From Deltaproteobacteria bacterium (GTDB lineage: Bacteria; Desulfobacterota; Binatia; HRBIN30; CADEER01): a DNA stretch of 64,000 bases. A model generated the notes under the pieces. That model ran no database searches, was not told the origin of the DNA, and saw nothing but the letters and a program-made list of their open reading frames with translations. The DNA lies in contig JAJCZJ010000048.1 in NCBI GenBank assembly GCA_029262455.1, forward strand, positions 62,001 to 126,000, read 5' to 3'. The position numbers and the translations under genes are program-made. Of the stretch, positions 26,304 to 35,136 are shown piece by piece. Every line of letters begins with the position of its first letter. The first letter of the stretch is position 1.

Positions 26304-28079
26304 ATGAAATCCCCCGACTCCCACAGCGCAAGGTCGTTGCGCCCACAACTGCAAGCGCTACGACGCGAGTTGCACCGGGACATCGAATCACTGCGCGGCT
26401 TGCGCAGCGTCGATGACCGAGGCTTCGAAATCGATGAGCTACTCGCCGATCTGGATCGCCAACTCGAACGCTCCGGGCGCGCGGCCGTCATCACCCTGGT
26501 CGGGGCTACCGGCGCCGGTAAGTCGACATTGCTCAACGCCCTCGCCGGCAGCAAGATCGCGCTAGAAGGAGTCGACCGTCCGACAACACGACATCCAGTC
26601 GTCTACGCACCGCGCGACGCAGATGTCAGCGAGCTCGTCGGGGCCGAGATCGAACAACCCGAGGGGCGCGACAGCGAGGGCGAGGTGCGTGTCGTCCGCT
26701 ACAGCGGCGAGAGCGGACCGTGGTCGGCGCAAATTTTGGTGGACGCGCCTGACATGAACAGCATCGACGAGCAACATCGCGCAACCGTAACGGCTCTTGC
26801 CGAGCGCAGCGACGTCCTGGTCGTCGTACTCCACCGACAGTCCATCCTCGAAGAGTCCGCGGTATCGTTCGTCGACGCCTTCGCCGGGCGACGACAGCTG
26901 CTATTCGTGCTGAACCGCATCGACGAGGTGACCGAAGAGTCGCGCCAGGGCCTGCTCGCACAGGTGCGAGAACTCGCGACCGACCGCTGGGACGCTCCGA
27001 ATGCTCCGGTGTTGGCAATCAGCGCGCGCGATGCCCAATCCCAACCCAACGCGCACGGCTGGAGCGAATTCTGCGCCAGCCTACAGAACCTCGCCCGAGA
27101 GAGTGCCATCTCCGGCGTCCGGCGCCTCAATGCGATCGGCACCGCGAGCAGAATCCAATCGCTGTTCCAGCGAATCGAGCAAGACGCTGGGGCGGACATC
27201 GAGGCTCTACCGGGAGAAGCAGAAGCCGGCTTCCAGACTCTCGTCGAACGTTGCTCAGCCGAGGTCTCGACTCGACTCGAGCTGCGCCGCGCCGACCTTT
27301 GCGAACTGCTCTGGGGCGAAGCCGCCAAACGCTGGGACGGACCTGGCGGCTGGGCCCTGCGCACTGGCAACATCGGTTCAGTCGGCCTCGGATCGGCGGC
27401 GGCTCTTGCCACCCGCAATCCACTCCTCGCCGCCGGCGCGGCCGCCGGCGCACTGGCAGCCGACAAACTTCAGCAGTCCGTGCGACAACACCGCGTCACT
27501 GACGTCACCGGCCTCATGCCCGCATCGACCGACTTCGACTCTTGGTACATCGACACTTTGTCTGCGGCCCGCGTGCGCGCCGCACGCCTCACCGGTTCAA
27601 CCGATGGACTCGGCCTGCCCTCGGCCGAGCAGGCCCGCGCCGATGCGACCCTCGCCGTCGCAGAGTCATGGAACACCCTCCTCGAGCGAGATCTGCCGGC
27701 CGCCGCAGAGAACTCGGCACTGCGCTTCCTCCGCATCGCTCTGGATCTGCCGGTCTACGGCCTGGCCGCGTGGGTCATGTACAACGTCGGACACGGATTT
27801 GTCGTCGGCCAATACGCCGGCGTCGATTTCCTGCTCAACGCCGTACTGATTCTCGCCGCATACTTGTTCGCAGTGCGCCTGGTTGTACGACGAGGCCTGT
27901 CGCTGACAGCGCGGCGATTATTGAAGGATGTAATTTCGCGGACAAAAGAGGCGCTAGGACATCGCGTCGACGCCATTAGCGCTGATCTGACACGGATTCG
28001 TGCGGAGCGTTCCAGCGCTCTCGAACGCATCGGCCATCTAGAAGACCACTGGCGGAGCAAGTTGGGAGCAACCAGTTGA
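26304..28079 (+). CDS. Dynamin-like GTPase, second of the pair, membrane-anchored
   Basis: This is a 591-residue GTPase with G1 GATGAGKS (residues 67-74), a G3-type DAPDMN and a clear G4 NRID. The middle is helical, then the C-terminal part has two or more hydrophobic segments (LPVYGLAAWVMYNVG and LLNAVLILAAYLFAV) and ends in a basic coiled helix. The pattern of soluble GTPase plus membrane anchor fits bacterial dynamin-like proteins that tubulate or fuse membranes. The stop overlaps the start of the HtrA gene by 4 bases, so translation is coupled. Confidence 0.74.
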   Translation: MKSPDSHSARSLRPQLQALRRELHRDIESLRGLRSVDDRGFEIDELLADLDRQLERSGRAAVITLVGATGAGKSTLLNALAGSKIALEGVDRPTTRHPVVYAPRDADVSELVGAEIEQPEGRDSEGEVRVVRYSGESGPWSAQILVDAPDMNSIDEQHRATVTALAERSDVLVVVLHRQSILEESAVSFVDAFAGRRQLLFVLNRIDEVTEESRQGLLAQVRELATDRWDAPNAPVLAISARDAQSQPNAHGWSEFCASLQNLARESAISGVRRLNAIGTASRIQSLFQRIEQDAGADIEALPGEAEAGFQTLVERCSAEVSTRLELRRADLCELLWGEAAKRWDGPGGWALRTGNIGSVGLGSAAALATRNPLLAAGAAAGALAADKLQQSVRQHRVTDVTGLMPASTDFDSWYIDTLSAARVRAARLTGSTDGLGLPSAEQARADATLAVAESWNTLLERDLPAAAENSALRFLRIALDLPVYGLAAWVMYNVGHGFVVGQYAGVDFLLNAVLILAAYLFAVRLVVRRGLSLTARRLLKDVISRTKEALGHRVDAISADLTRIRAERSSALERIGHLEDHWRSKLGATS

Positions 28080-29200
28080 GGCGCGGATTCTTCCCTGGAC
28101 TAGCGTTCGTCATCGTCGCCGTATCAGCTTTTGCGGCCGGCATCTCGCTGCGTTCTGCCGTCGCACCGGCGAATGCCGACCGTGACTTCCAGCGTAGTCT
28201 CCGGGACTTCGAGCAAGCAACCGTCGATCTATTCCGCCGCGCTTCCCCGTCCGTGGCGTACATCACTTCGGTGGCAGTGCGGCGCAGCGTCTTTTCGATG
28301 AACACCCAGCGGATCGCACGCGGCAGCGGTTCCGGCATCGTCTGGGACCGCGAGGGACACGTCGTAACCAACTATCACGTCATCGAGGGCGCAAACGCCG
28401 CCCACGTCACCTTATCCGATCAGACCGTATGGGACGCCGAGCTGGTCGGGGCCGCACCGGAAAAGGACCTCGCAGTCCTCAAGATCAAGGCTCCGCGCGA
28501 AAAGTTGCATCCAACGACTTTGGGAGAGACCGACGACCTCGAGGTCGGTCAATACGTCCTCGCCATCGGAAACCCATTCGGCCTAGACCACACGCTGACG
28601 ACCGGGGTGATCTCGGCCCTTGGACGCGAGATCGACTCGCGCACCAGCATCCCCATCCGTGACGTCATCCAAACCGACGCCGCCATCAACCCCGGCAACT
28701 CCGGCGGCCCGCTGCTCGACAGCCGAGGCGAGCTCGTCGGCGTGAACACTGCGATCGTCTCGCCCTCAGGGGCGTACGCCGGCATTGGCTTTGCGATCCC
28801 AGCACACACCGTAGCCTGGGTGGTCAACGACTTGATTCGCTACGGTCGGGTCGTGCGCCCGTCCCTCGGCGTCGAACTCGCGAGTGGACAGATCGCGCGC
28901 CGCCTCGGCGTCGACGGTGCGCTCGTTCTCAACGTGATCCCGGGCGGCGCCGCCGACGAGGCAGGATTGCGTCCGACGAAACGCAACCGCGATGGTAGAC
29001 TGGTACTCGGCGACATCATCACCGCTGTGAATGGCGAGCGCGTGCGGTCGTCCAATGATTTGTTCCTAGCCCTCGAACCCCACCGCGAGGGGGGATCCGT
29101 CACGCTCGATATCGAGCGCGACCGACGGCGTCGGCAAGTCGCAATCAAACTCAAAGCGCACGCAGAAAACAGCCTCCACAAGGGACGCCGACACCGATGA
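28076..29200 (+). CDS. HtrA/DegP-like trypsin-fold serine protease
   Basis: This is a periplasmic quality-control protease of 374 residues. An N-terminal membrane anchor or signal (FFPGLAFVIVAVSAFAAG) leads to a trypsin-like domain with His101 (TNYHVIEG), Asp131 (KDLAVLKI) and Ser209 in GNSGGPLL. A single C-terminal PDZ domain follows (GGAADEAGLR...GDIITAVNGERV). The start TTG overlaps the stop of the GTPase gene, and its stop overlaps the next start as ATGA. Coupling to the dynamin pair suggests a role in envelope integrity. Confidence 0.9.
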   Translation: MRRGFFPGLAFVIVAVSAFAAGISLRSAVAPANADRDFQRSLRDFEQATVDLFRRASPSVAYITSVAVRRSVFSMNTQRIARGSGSGIVWDREGHVVTNYHVIEGANAAHVTLSDQTVWDAELVGAAPEKDLAVLKIKAPREKLHPTTLGETDDLEVGQYVLAIGNPFGLDHTLTTGVISALGREIDSRTSIPIRDVIQTDAAINPGNSGGPLLDSRGELVGVNTAIVSPSGAYAGIGFAIPAHTVAWVVNDLIRYGRVVRPSLGVELASGQIARRLGVDGALVLNVIPGGAADEAGLRPTKRNRDGRLVLGDIITAVNGERVRSSNDLFLALEPHREGGSVTLDIERDRRRRQVAIKLKAHAENSLHKGRRHR

Positions 29201-29613
29201 GCGAACCAAGCGCGATCCTGTTTCTCTGCGTAGCCAACTCGGCGCGCAGCCAGATAGCTGAGGGGTTGGCCCGCCGCTACGCGCCCGCCTCCGTCACGAT
29301 CTACAGTGCAGGCTCAAACCCCACATCGGTCAATCGATTCGCCATCCAAGCGATGGCAGAACTCGGCATCGACCTGGCGAGTCACCATTCGAAGGGCATC
29401 GACACCATTCCCGCCCATGAGATTGCCACCGCAATCACCCTGTGTGCCGAGGAAGTTTGCCCAGTCTTCCCCCACGCCGTCGAGAAACTACATTGGCCAC
29501 ACCCGGATCCCGCCGCCGCAGGGGGCAACGACGAAGCAGTGCTCGATGGATTTCGCCGCGTGCGCGACCAGCTCGACAGCCGACTGCGTGCCTACTTCGC
29601 GACGCGTGACTAG
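29197..29613 (+). CDS. Low-molecular-weight phosphatase / arsenate reductase ArsC-like
   Basis: This 138-residue cytosolic enzyme has the C-x5-R P-loop CVANSARSQ (Cys11, Arg17) of the low-molecular-weight tyrosine phosphatase fold and the C-terminal Asp in HWPHPDPA. The two cysteines of LCAEEVCP near the middle resemble the redox pair of thioredoxin-coupled ArsC (spaced a little closer than in the plasmid pI258 enzyme), so arsenate reduction is likely but phosphatase activity cannot be excluded. There is no arsR or arsB nearby. Its place in the GTPase/HtrA operon is unusual. Confidence 0.8.
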   Translation: MSEPSAILFLCVANSARSQIAEGLARRYAPASVTIYSAGSNPTSVNRFAIQAMAELGIDLASHHSKGIDTIPAHEIATAITLCAEEVCPVFPHAVEKLHWPHPDPAAAGGNDEAVLDGFRRVRDQLDSRLRAYFATRD

Positions 29614-29624
29614 CAGGCCGCGCA

Positions 29625-30014
29625 ATGCCGACGTGGGTGCGCTACGCGATGTTTCAGATCCCGGGCACGATCGCGGTCGGCATCGCGGTGTATTGGGGTT
29701 CCGCCACCGGATGGATTTCCGGCACCACGGCCGTCGTCGCGTTCACGCTTTGGATTCTAAAGGACGCCGCGCTTTATCCGATGACCCGCAGTGCATACGA
29801 GGCCAAGACCGCCCCGCCCGGACGCCCGGTCGGCAAGGTCGGGGTCGTCCGCCAAGAGTTGCACCCCGAAGGAACGATCCGGGTTCAAGGGGCAATTTGG
29901 AACGCCAAAGCAAGTGCAGATCGAGGGCCCATCGGAAGCGGAGTCAAAGTCCGCGTCGTCGATGCAGAAGGGCTGCTCCTGATCGTCGAGCCCGAGGATC
30001 GAAACGATGAATAG
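29625..30014 (+). CDS. NfeD-like membrane protein
   Basis: The 129-residue product has two hydrophobic segments (residues 10-50) and a C-terminal OB-fold domain of the NfeD type (GKVGVVRQELHPEGTIRVQG...GVKVRVVDAEGLLLIVEP). NfeD proteins pair with stomatin/flotillin family proteins or membrane proteases. Here it lies between ArsC and glutaminyl cyclase, downstream of the HtrA protease, which suits a membrane-quality role. Its start is 11 bases after the ArsC stop and its end overlaps the next gene by 8 bases. Confidence 0.72.
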   Translation: MPTWVRYAMFQIPGTIAVGIAVYWGSATGWISGTTAVVAFTLWILKDAALYPMTRSAYEAKTAPPGRPVGKVGVVRQELHPEGTIRVQGAIWNAKASADRGPIGSGVKVRVVDAEGLLLIVEPEDRNDE

Positions 30015-30894
30015 ACTCGCAATAGGCCTCCTCGTCGGCGCGGCGCTGCTCACGGCAACGAATCTAAACGCTGCGGAGCCAGGTCCGCCACCAAGAGAAG
30101 CCGGGCAACTTACTCCGGCAACCAAGGCTCGAAAAGCAGCTCCGACAACCAAGGCTCGCAGAGATCCGGTCACAACAGCCAGGAAACAAGCGCCGAGCGC
30201 GCCGCGGGTCGAGCCGGAGATCCTCGGGCGCTTCGACCACGATCCCAACGCCTTCACGCAAGGCCTGCTCTTTGAAGGCGGAGTTCTATACGAAAGTACC
30301 GGTCTGGTAGGTCGGTCGTCGGTACGAATCGTCGACTTGCAGACCGGCAAGGTCCTGAAGCAGCGCAATCTCCCCGACCGACTCTTCGGGGAGGGCCTCG
30401 CCAAGGTAGGAGATCGGCTGATTCAGCTCACATGGAGAGACGGGATCGCTCTCATCTACTCACTCCCCGACCTGCAACGGATTGGGCACCACAGGTACGA
30501 AGGCCAAGGGTGGGGCCTTTGTTATGATGGTGAATTTCTAATCATGAGCAACGGCAGCAACCAACTGATCTTTCGCGACCCCGACACCTTCGCCATAATT
30601 CGGACTGTAGAGGTCCACGATTCTGGCCGCCCGGTGCGCAGACTCAACGAACTCGAGTGCGTTGGTGAACACGTATTCGCCAACGTTTACCAGACCTGGG
30701 ATCTGGTAAAAGTGGATAAATCCTCGGGTCGGGTCGTCTCGACGATCGACGCATCCAAGCTACTGCCGGCCCCGGAGAGAGCCAGTCTGGCTCCGCAAGC
30801 GGTCCTAAACGGTATCGCTTACGACCCGCAAAGCCGCACATACTTGCTTACGGGCAAACTTTGGAGATCTATTTACAAAGTATCATTTCCATAA
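30007..30894 (+). CDS. Secreted glutaminyl-peptide cyclotransferase
   Basis: Glutaminyl cyclase (plant/bacterial beta-propeller type) turns N-terminal Gln into pyroglutamate. The 295-residue product has a signal peptide, then a low-complexity linker with repeated K-A-R/T-K-A-R words (residues 30-65), then the conserved block (FDHDPNAFTQGLLFEGG, ESTGLVGRSSVR, then LTWRDGIALIY, YEGQGWGLCYDGE and LNELECVGE). These match the family well. It is the last gene of the six-gene operon. It could cap secreted proteins against exopeptidases. Confidence 0.85.
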   Translation: MNRLAIGLLVGAALLTATNLNAAEPGPPPREAGQLTPATKARKAAPTTKARRDPVTTARKQAPSAPRVEPEILGRFDHDPNAFTQGLLFEGGVLYESTGLVGRSSVRIVDLQTGKVLKQRNLPDRLFGEGLAKVGDRLIQLTWRDGIALIYSLPDLQRIGHHRYEGQGWGLCYDGEFLIMSNGSNQLIFRDPDTFAIIRTVEVHDSGRPVRRLNELECVGEHVFANVYQTWDLVKVDKSSGRVVSTIDASKLLPAPERASLAPQAVLNGIAYDPQSRTYLLTGKLWRSIYKVSFP

Positions 30895-31139
30895 CGCGGC
30901 CCAGTCCCTCTTGGATGAACCCTCACATTCTCGCCATAATCGGTTAAAATGCCTTGACTATGCATGGCTTTTGGCGGTCAATGGGTCCCGGGGAATAATC
31001 ATATCTTGGGCAGGATCCATAGACGAACGCATGTACGATCTGGTCGATACTCGCACGAGGATTTTGGTGGGGTTGCGGTGGCTAAGCGGGGGGATCGGCG
31101 GGTGGGAAACCTACGCCGTGAACGGGGGCATCAACACTC
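30895..31139 (+). other. Leader region before the large secreted protein gene
   Basis: This 245-bp gap holds no recognised gene, riboswitch or terminator. It is less GC-rich than its surroundings near 30935-31015 and contains GGTTAAAAT, which could be part of a promoter. Confidence 0.4.
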
Positions 31140-34034
31140 ATGAGTTTATTTTCGCGTAGCACATCGCCGGGGAGACGGCCGCGGGCAAACCTGAACGCTC
31201 GAACAGCCAAGCTGTTGATCGGTTGCATGGTGGCTAGCGCAACCAGCGCGCTAGCGTCGGTGTCCACAGACACCCACCGAGCGCAGGACGGCACGCTATA
31301 CATGGTCGTGCAGTTCGACAGCTCCAGGACCGGTGGCAACGGCATCGATGGAGTCGCGTTGACGACGATGGCGGCATCCATCATGACGACGCAGACCTGT
31401 TCATTCCCCGGTCAGTTCATGCCACCCATGGACTGCGATGGTTCCATCAGCACAAGCTCAGTAGGTCTCATCCCGTTGTCGCAAGTACGTAAGTCGGCCA
31501 AGATATCCGACGCCACCGAACCTTGCTTCGCGCCAAGCGGCGCCGGAACGGTTTGCCTCGGGCCGGGATGCAGCGCGACTTGCTCCTGCAGCAACAGCAA
31601 CTGCCAACTCTTCACTTTCTCGCAGGGAACCCCTTTCGCAACCGGCAACGCGGATGCACCCGCGGCCATGGCCGATCTCGCTGCGTCGGTCGAAGCGCCC
31701 CACTGCCCCATCAACAATCGGGCCCTCTATAAGTTCGCTTCATCGCCGACGATCCACCAATCGATTTGCGGCGCGATTCCGACGGATTCTGTCGTTCTGC
31801 CCGACGGTGCTTCAGTTTTCTCCGGAGGCACACGCGGCTCAACGATAATCATCGCCGCCCAAGCCGAACCACAGTTCTCCGCTTCGATCGGCGTCGCCGG
31901 ATTCGGGATTGACCTTGACGGGCAAAACTCGCTCGGATGCGGGCCGAACAGTGTCATAAGCGGGGTCGCACGCAGGGACAACATTTCGGGCATTCCACCG
32001 ACGCCGACAGCAACCTTTACGCATACGCACACGCCGACATTCACGCACACACCCACTTTCACGAACACGCCCACCTTCACACCGACGCCGACGCACACGT
32101 TTACGCACACCCACACTCCGACTTTCACGAATACACCGACCCACACGCCAACACCGACGAACACCTTCACTCCGACCCAAACCCCGACCGCCACTCCCTT
32201 TTGTGGCAACGGGATCGTCGAGGGCTCCGAGCAGTGCGATGACAACAACATGGTCGACGGTGACTGTTGTTCGTCTAGCTGCAATTTCGAATCGAACGGC
32301 TCACCATGCAGCGACGACGGCAACGAGTGCACGTCTGACACGTGCGACGGCCTGGGCGAATGCATTCACCCGAACCGTCTCAACGGAACAGTTTGCGACG
32401 ATCAAGACGAATGCACTGACGGAACCACTTGCGGCGATGGCCAGTGCAGCGGCGGGACGACGTTGACCTGTGACGATCAAGACACTTGCACCAACGACGT
32501 ATGTGAGCCGACGATTGGTTGCCTGCACGAAGTCGGTGTCGAAAGCCCGGATTGTGACTCCTGCGCCGATAGTATCGACAACGACGGAGACGGAGTCGTC
32601 GATGCGGAGAATCCAAATTGCTCAACCTTCTTCAGGTTCCAGCGATACGCAGTCATCGGCACGGCTGAACGCGGAACTCGCAGTGTCCGATTCGGTCGCA
32701 AGACGCAAATCGTCGAGATGGGAGAGCGAGTCGGAGATCTGGTGGGAGCGATGCGCGCCGGAGCGTGCGGCATTGATCTGAAAGCCTCGGTCGGCACCTT
32801 CGTATCGGGTTCGGTGGCAGTCGAGCGCGACTCGCGGTTTAGCGGCGGCAAGCCGCCGATTCTCATCGGTGTTGAGTTCCTCAACGACGGCGGCAACATC
32901 TTTACCGGACGCAATGTCCCACTTGTCGGCATTCCGGCACAATGTTCTGGGAGCAGTCAGGCGTGTACTTTCGACTCGCAGTGCCCGTCCGGCCAGACCT
33001 GCACGGTTCCGCTCACCATTGACCATCCGGCAAACCCATTCGTCGACCATACAGGAACCGCGCCAGACTACGTCCGGTGCGACGATATCCTGATCAACAT
33101 TCCTGAGACTGAACAGATCCTCGCTGGACTCACCCCGACCCTCGAAATCGAAGAAATCCATCTGCGCCGCGGCGGAAGCGCGCAAATCAACTTGGGGCCG
33201 GGACAGAACGTTGTCGACATCGGATCGTTCCGCGTTGGCCAAGACGGACGGGTAACGGTCAACGGCCCCGAAGATGCATGGGTCGTCTTTCGGATCCCCG
33301 GTCGATTCCGAGTCGGGACGCGGTCCATCGTTCAAACGGCGGGTGGCATTGACCCCGGCCACGTCATCTGGAGCATCGAGGGCGTCGGGCGCTCCTCACG
33401 TGTGGGTAGCCACTCTGTCGTCGAAGGAACCATCTTCGCGGCCAAACGCCCGAAGGTTTCGGTCGGTGCGTTCTCCGTAGTCCGGGGTGCACTGATTGGA
33501 AAGCGCGTAAAGATGGGCGGCATCAGCACAGTTGAGCACGCACCATTCACGCCGATGCTAGAGGGCATCGTCCTGCAAAGTCCGAATTTGGCGATTCGCC
33601 GGGCCCGACTGAAAATGAGTTCGCCGAAGCGCCCGAACGGACGCATGAAGCTGAATCTGATCATCGACGACACTCAGGAGAAGACCTTCCAAGCCGACCT
33701 CCTGAGCGGTGGGATCAACTTCCAGGTGACGGACGGTGGTTTCTGGGATGCAGCGATCAACATCTCTGGCTGCGTCAAGCGCAGCGACCGGGTCTACCGC
33801 TGCCGCAGCACAAACGGGAACACGCGCGGCGTATTCAAGCAGACACGACAAGATCCCGACATCTACGAAGCGAACATTCTGCGCAGACGGATTTCGAACA
33901 CCGAAACGTCGACGATCCAGCCCGCGGCGCCACTCTCCGTGACCATGAATCAACAACCGACATTGCAGCGCTCCGGCTCGATTTCGACTTGCAAGCGGCG
34001 CGGCCGATTCAGCCTCGCCTGCCGGCGCCCGTAG
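31140..34034 (+). CDS. Large secreted modular protein: TPT linker, Cys-rich repeats, ice-binding-like domain
   Basis: The 964-residue protein starts with a basic N-terminus and signal-like segment ([16 protein letters not shown]). Residues about 45-285 are a Cys-containing domain of unknown type. Residues about 287-355 are almost pure Thr/Pro/His/Phe/Asn repeats ([10 protein letters not shown] type). Then come Cys-rich units, including the Myxococcus-type [16 protein letters not shown], and a calcium-loop-like [15 protein letters not shown]. The C-terminal part (about 500-830) shows a repeated beta-helix pattern ([18 protein letters not shown]...[18 protein letters not shown]) like DUF3494 ice-binding/adhesin proteins. 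Probably surface-exposed or adhesive. The start ATG at 31140 has only a distant GGGGG site. Confidence 0.6.
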   Translation: MSLFSRSTSPGRRPRANLNARTAKLLIGCMVASATSALASVSTDTHRAQDGTLYMVVQFDSSRTGGNGIDGVALTTMAASIMTTQTCSFPGQFMPPMDCDGSISTSSVGLIPLSQVRKSAKISDATEPCFAPSGAGTVCLGPGCSATCSCSNSNCQLFTFSQGTPFATGNADAPAAMADLAASVEAPHCPINNRALYKFASSPTIHQSICGAIPTDSVVLPDGASVFSGGTRGSTIIIAAQAEPQFSASIGVAGFGIDLDGQNSLGCGPNSVISGVARRDNISGIPPTPTATFTHTHTPTFTHTPTFTNTPTFTPTPTHTFTHTHTPTFTNTPTHTPTPTNTFTPTQTPTATPFCGNGIVEGSEQCDDNNMVDGDCCSSSCNFESNGSPCSDDGNECTSDTCDGLGECIHPNRLNGTVCDDQDECTDGTTCGDGQCSGGTTLTCDDQDTCTNDVCEPTIGCLHEVGVESPDCDSCADSIDNDGDGVVDAENPNCSTFFRFQRYAVIGTAERGTRSVRFGRKTQIVEMGERVGDLVGAMRAGACGIDLKASVGTFVSGSVAVERDSRFSGGKPPILIGVEFLNDGGNIFTGRNVPLVGIPAQCSGSSQACTFDSQCPSGQTCTVPLTIDHPANPFVDHTGTAPDYVRCDDILINIPETEQILAGLTPTLEIEEIHLRRGGSAQINLGPGQNVVDIGSFRVGQDGRVTVNGPEDAWVVFRIPGRFRVGTRSIVQTAGGIDPGHVIWSIEGVGRSSRVGSHSVVEGTIFAAKRPKVSVGAFSVVRGALIGKRVKMGGISTVEHAPFTPMLEGIVLQSPNLAIRRARLKMSSPKRPNGRMKLNLIIDDTQEKTFQADLLSGGINFQVTDGGFWDAAINISGCVKRSDRVYRCRSTNGNTRGVFKQTRQDPDIYEANILRRRISNTETSTIQPAAPLSVTMNQQPTLQRSGSISTCKRRGRFSLACRRP
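32010..32205 (+). repeat. In-frame low-complexity repeat encoding Thr-Pro linker
   Basis: About 200 bases of degenerate repeats built from ACxCCxAC-like words encode the TPT/THT linker of the secreted protein. The unit is six to eighteen bases, imperfect, and keeps frame. Length variation by slippage is likely. Confidence 0.8.
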
Positions 34035-34042
34035 GGTTTCAA

Positions 34043-34119
34043 CGCCACCCGTGAGGCTGTCATAGGCCCGCGGGTGGCGCTTCGATCCTCTCCGTTGCAA
34101 GTGCGGCGGTGATGCCGCA
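34043..34119 (+). terminator. Two hairpins between secreted protein and DHS-like gene
   Basis: A 9-bp perfect stem CGCCACCCG (34043-34051) / CGGGTGGCG (34071-34079) lies nine bases after the stop codon. A second stem TGCGGC/GCCGCA is at 34102-34119, followed by a pyrimidine-rich TCTTCTCCCTCTC. They probably end the upstream transcript, and the second may fold in the leader of the next gene. Confidence 0.45.
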
Positions 34120-34146
34120 TCTTCTCCCTCTCAACAGGAGAACGAG

Positions 34147-35124
34147 ATGGCTCAGTCACCGATCAAGGACTTCGTCCTCGCCCAGTTCAAACACTTCAAC
34201 GCGGCCGCACTCGTCGACGCGGCACAGGGCTACTGCACGCTGTTAGAGTCCAATGGCTCGATGCTCCTGGCGATGGCCGGCGCGATGAGCACGGCCGAAC
34301 TCGGCGTTTCGCTCGCCGAAATGATTCGGCGCGGCAAGGTCGACGCGATCTGCTGCACCGGGGCCAATCTCGAGGAAGACGTTTTCAATCTGGTCGCACA
34401 CGATCACTACGAACGCATTCCGAACTATCGGGACTTGACGCCCCAGAACGAGCAGGAGCTACTCGATCGCCATCTAAACCGCGTCACAGATACCTGCATT
34501 CCCGAAGAAGAGGCCATGCGCAGGCTCGAACGCGCCGTCGGTAACCTATGGCAGAAAGCCGACGAAGAAGGGCGAAGGTTTTTCCCGCATGAGCTGCTGT
34601 TCGAACTGCTGCTCAGCGGAGACCTCAAGAAACACTATCAGATCGACCCAAAAAACAGTTGGATGATCGCTGCAGCCGAACGCTCTCTGCCGATCTTCGT
34701 ACCCGGATGGGAGGATTCTACACTCGGCAACGTATTCGCGGCGCACTGCATTCGCGGCGATGTCAAAAACCCCACAACGATCCGCGGCGGCATCGAGTAC
34801 ATGATCGAACTCTCTCGTTGGTACCAAGAGACGGCCGCCGAAAAACCGGTGGGCTTCTTCCAGATCGGCGGAGGCATCGCCGGAGACTTTCCGATCTGTG
34901 TAGTCCCCATGCTCGAACAGGACCTCCGCATCAAAGATGTCCCAAAGTGGGCCTACTTCTGCCAAATCAGCGACTCGACGACCAGCTACGGTTCCTATTC
35001 AGGCGCCGTACCCAACGAAAAGATCACGTGGGGCAAGCTCGCCATCGATACGCCGAAATTCGTCATCGAATCGGACGCGACGATCGTCGTACCGTTGATT
35101 TTCGCTTTCGTCCTCGAAGACTGA
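34147..35124 (+). CDS. Deoxyhypusine synthase-like enzyme
   Basis: This 325-residue protein belongs to the deoxyhypusine synthase family, which in eukaryotes and archaea moves the aminobutyl group of spermidine onto eIF5A. Bacteria lack eIF5A; bacterial members are often homospermidine synthases or unknown. Lys297 in ITWGKLAID fits the catalytic Lys of the W-G-K motif, and the NAD-binding GGGIAGD and CTGANLEED segments are present. The start has an AGGAG site (ACAGGAGAACGAG-ATG). It stands alone beside a catabolic island. Polyamine (homospermidine) synthesis is the best guess. Confidence 0.82.
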   Translation: MAQSPIKDFVLAQFKHFNAAALVDAAQGYCTLLESNGSMLLAMAGAMSTAELGVSLAEMIRRGKVDAICCTGANLEEDVFNLVAHDHYERIPNYRDLTPQNEQELLDRHLNRVTDTCIPEEEAMRRLERAVGNLWQKADEEGRRFFPHELLFELLLSGDLKKHYQIDPKNSWMIAAAERSLPIFVPGWEDSTLGNVFAAHCIRGDVKNPTTIRGGIEYMIELSRWYQETAAEKPVGFFQIGGGIAGDFPICVVPMLEQDLRIKDVPKWAYFCQISDSTTSYGSYSGAVPNEKITWGKLAIDTPKFVIESDATIVVPLIFAFVLED

Positions 35125-35136
35125 GGTCGAGAGCTT

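Noticed and set aside
32010-32205. Possible CRISPR-like array
   Set aside because: Units are short, imperfect, in frame and lack unique spacers; they encode a Thr/Pro linker.
31140-34034. Exosortase target
   Set aside because: The C-terminus (FSLACRRP) lacks a sorting motif followed by a hydrophobic helix.
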